This document shows positions 59,937-64,000 of a DNA stretch of 64,000 nt, in pieces. A program made the translations under genes and the position numbers. This DNA is from Epiperipatus broadwayi (taxonomy: Eukaryota; Onychophora; Udeonychophora; Euonychophora; Peripatidae): positions 6,593,157-6,657,156 of the forward strand of contig JAQFVV010000063.1 in assembly GCA_028023455.1 (NCBI GenBank), written 5' to 3'. The notes under the pieces were generated by a model that saw only the letters and a program-made list of their open reading frames with translations, searched no databases and had not been told where the DNA came from. Every line of letters starts with the position of its first letter. Within the stretch, counting starts at the first letter, position 1.

Positions 59937-61184
59937 TAAAAAATAGTTTTTAAACAGACAGTCATAGTTATTTTTAATATTAAGTTATTTCTACCAAAAT
60001 CACTTCTACCTAAAAAAAATTAATTAATTTTATTCATTATGTTTCCATCACAAACTAAACAGCGATATTTATAATTGTTAACCTATTATTGTTTTTTTAT
60101 ATTTTTTCTTTAATTTTTGAAAAAAGTCATTGAACATCATTTTAGTTCTTTTTAAAGTTTAACCTTATTGTTATTTTAAGGTCTTCATCTGATAGTTTTT
60201 ATAACAATTTTTGAAACTAGGATATATTCATGGCAAAAATAACACTATTGCAAAATATGGTGGCTTACAGCAATCTGTATTTTTTAAATCTTTTTAACTC
60301 ACAAAATATTTTCTGTAAAACTACTATAACAGATTTTGGTGAGACAAAATCATGCTGAAGTTATTTGTTTTAGTGTCATCATGAGGTCTTACCACTGCTA
60401 TTATATTTTAATAAGCATTCTTCAAATTTAATTTTATGTTTTGATGTTCAAAGCTTTAATTATCATAAAAGTACTTATATAATAAAAAAAACTTTTTCAT
60501 AATTGAAATTTCTAAAGCATAAATCCTTTCTATAACTTCTCTTTATAATTTTTCGTTATCTTACATAACCACTTTCAAGTACAACTTATTTTTTTTGGAT
60601 TGGTATGAATTCAAAATTTTCTATAGAAGAATTATGACTATCCTTCAAAGATTTTTTCAAATTTTATCTCACATATACTTTTTCGTTTTTTATAAAGAAA
60701 TGTCACTTTTCAATGTTCTAATCATCTGACATATCTTTATTATTTACACATTGAATATATGACTCTACTACAATTTCTATAATTGTTTGCTTTGCTCTTT
60801 TAAAATGTTTATAATAATTATCTTATTTACTGGAGCTTTCTATTTTTCATAGTTTTCATTTCATATCTCACTTCTTTATTTTAAGCCCTTGGGATTTTTT
60901 TTTAAATGTATTTGTAAGAGATAAATTGGTGTCTTGTTTTTTTATTAGAATAAAGTTCTTTGCAAAATTGTTCAACACACTTTACAATGTTGTTCTCCAG
61001 TAATAGTGTCAATTTTGTATGGCTGAACATCTTTTTTTCTAATAACAATACATTGTTTTATACTTTTGAGACTTTTGGTCTTCATAATAACAATTCTTTA
61101 TGTTATCATTATCTCTTTTATGTACCATTTTACAGAATTCTAGGTCATTGATTCTTCTAAATTAGTCATTTCTAAATATTTTCA
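59937..61184. other. AT-rich stretch, no gene seen
   Basis: Possibly parts of an old LINE near 60180-60430, not assignable. The plus frame at 60960-61151 has no motif. Confidence 0.4.
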
Positions 61185-61740
61185 AATTCATCACATGATC
61201 ACCATTTCTTATTCTTCCTTATAACTGTTATTAAAACAGTCAAAAACTCACTATACATATTACCGCACTGCAAGCTAGAGTACTCAAATGATGCCAGAAG
61301 GCTTGTGCATAAAATCTCCATCTAGTGCCTACTCATCCAATATCCCCAGACTAGTTTTTGTCTTGTGGCCTTTGTCAGTGAGGAGCCTTGAATATGAGAG
61401 CACTGCACCTAGATCTTAGGATCTAATGCAACTCTCCAGCAGCCACCTTATACCTCTACTTAACTACAAAACTATAAGAGCTAAATTGAAAATTCCTTAA
61501 TACTTTCAATCCAAGCTCATCTGCTTATATAGTCATATAGGCCTGAACTCAGTTCAGTACTCATACATTTTGGTGTCTTTGGTTCTTTAATAACCATAGC
61601 CACCAATATCCTATTAAGCAGAATTGGTTTTAAGCCAATAAACATCACATGATCACCATTTGTTATCCTTGCTCATAATTGTTATTAAAACAGGAAAAAA
61701 CTCAGTATACATATTGCCACACTGCATTCTTTCATTCTTT
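61185..61740 (-). mobile_element. Family B hammerhead repeat, copy 7 (one full unit plus part of a second)
   Basis: This copy reads on the minus strand. The segment GATCACCATTT occurs at 61197 and again at 61651, so a full 454-bp unit is followed by the start of a second in direct orientation. That is a tandem, retrozyme-like arrangement. The minus-strand hammerhead (61349-61378) has a CTGACAA core in place of CTGATGA and is probably dead. Confidence 0.8.
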
Positions 61741-62137
61741 ATACATTGCCTTGTCCCAATTGAAAGTTTACTGATGAGTTGCTGCACTTTATGCACTAGT
61801 TATATGTGTAGCTTTTCTTAGAAGAATGTCATTACCTTCTTATTAATCTCATTTAAATTTTAGTCATTTATGAAATATGTTAATTTTTTAAATGATTTGC
61901 AACTTCTATTTTAAATTCATTGAGAATTTTCTGCAAATTAAGCATAACACTTCTTAATATTGAATTTTCTTGTGTTTTTCTCTGTTATCTTAACATTAAT
62001 ATCTTAATCTCATTATTAGTTAATCCTTTTTTATGTTAAGTCTTGTAAAAACACTATAATTTTGAAATATATATTAACTACAATTCAATTCTGTTGTACC
62101 AACTCCACTCACTATTTTTCTCAAAGAAGGAAATTTA
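61741..62137. other. AT-rich stretch, no gene seen
   Basis: No supported feature. Confidence 0.4.
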
Positions 62138-62244
62138 TAATCATCATCATCAACAACCATTATCAATCCATTGCAGGATGAAGGTCTCTCCAAGTTCAAT
62201 CCATCTTCTCCGATCTTTAGCTTCTCTTCTCCACACCGCTGCAC
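62138..62244 (-). pseudogene. RTE LINE 3'-end fragment
   Basis: The reverse strand matches the last 90 bp of the RTE at 47.1-47.2 kb, including the ATCATCATCATCAACAACCA tail repeats and GGATGAAGGTCTCTCCAAGT. It is a heavily 5'-truncated insertion of a close relative. Confidence 0.88.
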
Positions 62245-63848
62245 ACTTTCTTATTTGAAATTTATATGTCTTTATTTTCTATAATTTCCATAATATGCCT
62301 CTATAATCATGGCATTTTCATCTTTTAGTCATTTTCTAAATCTTGTATTAAAATTGCATAAAAATTTTAAAATGCTGCTTGTTCTGATCAAAAGCATTTT
62401 TTTTTTACATCTATATAAAAAATGTTTACTTCATTATCACAAAAATAACTTATTGTAGCATAAAGCTGACATTAATTTGAATAATTAATTTTGATATATC
62501 ATGCATAATTTACCATCAATTATTACAGTATTGTTCTTCTATCTTTTACTTTTGATGAATCCCATTATATTTTTGTGCACAATGTTTGTGCCTTTATAGT
62601 AAAGAACATATTCATTTTTTAAATAAATTGCCTTTTCTGCTTTTCTTTTATGCTCTACAATGTTTGATAATGTTCTGCCTAATATTATAAAGTTTTTTTC
62701 TATTCATAAGTTTCTTTTACATGGAAATAATCTATACTTATAATAACTAAATAGAAAATCATCATATAGTCCAAGGATTAAAAAAATTTTAGTACTATCT
62801 GCTTTCAACATGTTCAACATTGATCATTGCTGTGATGATACATTTACAGCTTTTTAAACATTAGACCCATAATTTAGTTTTATCTGTTATCAATATAAAT
62901 ATAAAAATCAGTGTTCTCTCACACATGCATTTATATTGCTCTCATGTAAGAGAAACGGATTGTTTTAGCTATGAACTACTAGCCATCATAGAAAGAAAAC
63001 AAGATCTTTTCATAATTTTAAATTCAGAAATAAAAACCTGTAAACTCTCATCGTTAGGTGTTATGTAATGATAGAGCATGTAATTTCACTTAAGTCTCTA
63101 AAGATGAATCAATGGTCTTCTTTCAATTAATATATATATATGCACCTTTGAATAAAATGATGACTATAGACAAAAATAAAACAATTGTTATATCAAATAT
63201 CTGATTCAAGATCATTTTTTTGCTTTGCTTTTATAATTTTTAAAGAGTTGTAATTTGTTTTTTAATAATTACAAAAAATTAATCATTAATAATTATTATA
63301 GCTTTTATTTGTGTTGACTTTACATAAGCACGGGCTAACAGAGTATGACCTTGTTATTATAACAGTTTTGTTTATTTTGTTTGTTTTGATATTTGATATT
63401 TGTTTTATTTCTAATAAAAAAAAATCGTGAAGAATACTTTAGAAAATATTATGACTTCTGGATCCATTTAAAAGTGTGATTATTTTTGTTATGTATATAT
63501 TAATAAAGTCAAAATAAGTATAGGTCACATTAAATTGTGATCTATATTCCACCTTTTTATGTGTGCATGCCTGGGATATTTTTTACATTATTTAAATACA
63601 ATTAAACAATGTTGATCTTCTTTTTGTAACTTATTTTTTTACAATAATTGCAGTGATGATGAATACATGCAGCTTCTGGTATATATCTATAAGAAGCAAA
63701 TTAGCTAACAATAATAAACAAATATGATAATATATCAAATTTATTAAGCGCAAGCAAATATTATAATAACGTGAAAGGCTTAAACCTTCAAAATATAGTC
63801 AGCAGAAAATTATTTTGTCTTTTAAATGGATTTGTTTTGCCTCTAGTC
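62245..63848. other. AT-rich stretch, no gene seen
   Basis: No supported gene or repeat boundary; a TA run lies at 63132-63140. Confidence 0.45.
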
Positions 63849-64000
63849 CAGGGTCCCCAACCCTATGTCCGCGGGCACCATGGCGCCCGCAGACCATTTT
63901 GCTATCCGAACATGATAAAAAAATATTTATCTGATACAAATAAATTTAATTTTTAAAATTTCTTGTAAATTATTGTATTATATTGTAACCAAATGTTAAA
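63849..64000. mobile_element. hAT-like MITE, second copy, cut by window end
   Basis: It begins CAGGGTCCCCAACCCTATG and matches the 394-bp hAT MITE at 32.6-33.0 kb read in the opposite direction, including GGGCACCATGG and CCCGCAGACC. One G of the CAGGGG end is lost. The rest lies beyond the window. Confidence 0.88.

Overview
The window looks like animal (metazoan) nuclear DNA. It is very AT-rich, long stretches hold no open reading frame, and almost everything recognisable is a mobile element or its remains: RTE-type LINEs, another APE-type LINE, a decayed Ty3/gypsy element, tRNA-derived mini-SINEs, hAT-, piggyBac- and mariner-like non-autonomous DNA transposons, and fold-back repeats. An invertebrate such as a mollusc or arthropod is likely, but the sequence alone does not fix the species. 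I see no bacterial-type genes, rRNA or CRISPR. The only candidate host coding sequence is one 89-bp exon-like segment at 49871-49959; if real, most of the window is intron.

The most interesting content is a set of three dispersed repeat families that carry hammerhead ribozyme motifs on non-coding units. Family A (12501-13619) is a nearly identical tandem array with a 427-bp period. Each unit has a textbook hammerhead: a CTGAAGA core, a GACC/GGTC stem II with a CATA loop, GAAA, a palindromic ACCGGT stem III, a GTC cleavage triplet, and a stem I with an internal loop. Family B (at least seven copies, 18-62 kb) and family C (54.5-59.9 kb, plus HHR-less units at 42-43 kb) have the same architecture, with palindromic ACTAGT and ATACGTAT-like stem III, but each has a mismatch at the base of stem II. 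Many copies of B and C have target-site duplications of variable length (7-14 bp), so they moved by retrotransposition. This matches what is known of retrozymes and of Penelope-like element terminal repeats. A Penelope-type GIY-YIG endonuclease remnant lies at 38.2-38.5 kb.

Layout: 0-4 kb, an RTE endonuclease fragment and a decayed gypsy element; 7-11.7 kb, a mariner-like MITE and a 1-kb palindrome; 12.3-13.7 kb, the family A array in an old RTE tail; 14-15 kb, MITE family D and a mini-SINE; 15.6-19.1 kb, an APE LINE on the minus strand interrupted by family B; 19.6-22.7 kb, a minus-strand RTE interrupted by family B and MITE-D; 24.6-34.3 kb, B copies, MITE-D, a hAT MITE and mini-SINEs; 35-38.5 kb, a decayed RTE, a palindrome and the Penelope fragment; 42-43 kb, the family C palindrome; 43.9-47.2 kb, a nearly intact full-length RTE; 48.4-50.8 kb, a palindrome, family B, the candidate exon and a GATA/GACA array; 51.2-53.4 kb, a second RTE split by a piggyBac-like element; 54.5-62.2 kb, family C and B copies; 63.85 kb to the end, a second hAT MITE.

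The elements probably depend on one another. RTE or other LINEs would supply reverse transcriptase for the mini-SINEs, Penelope-like enzymes for the hammerhead families, and unseen transposases for the MITEs. These pairings are inference.
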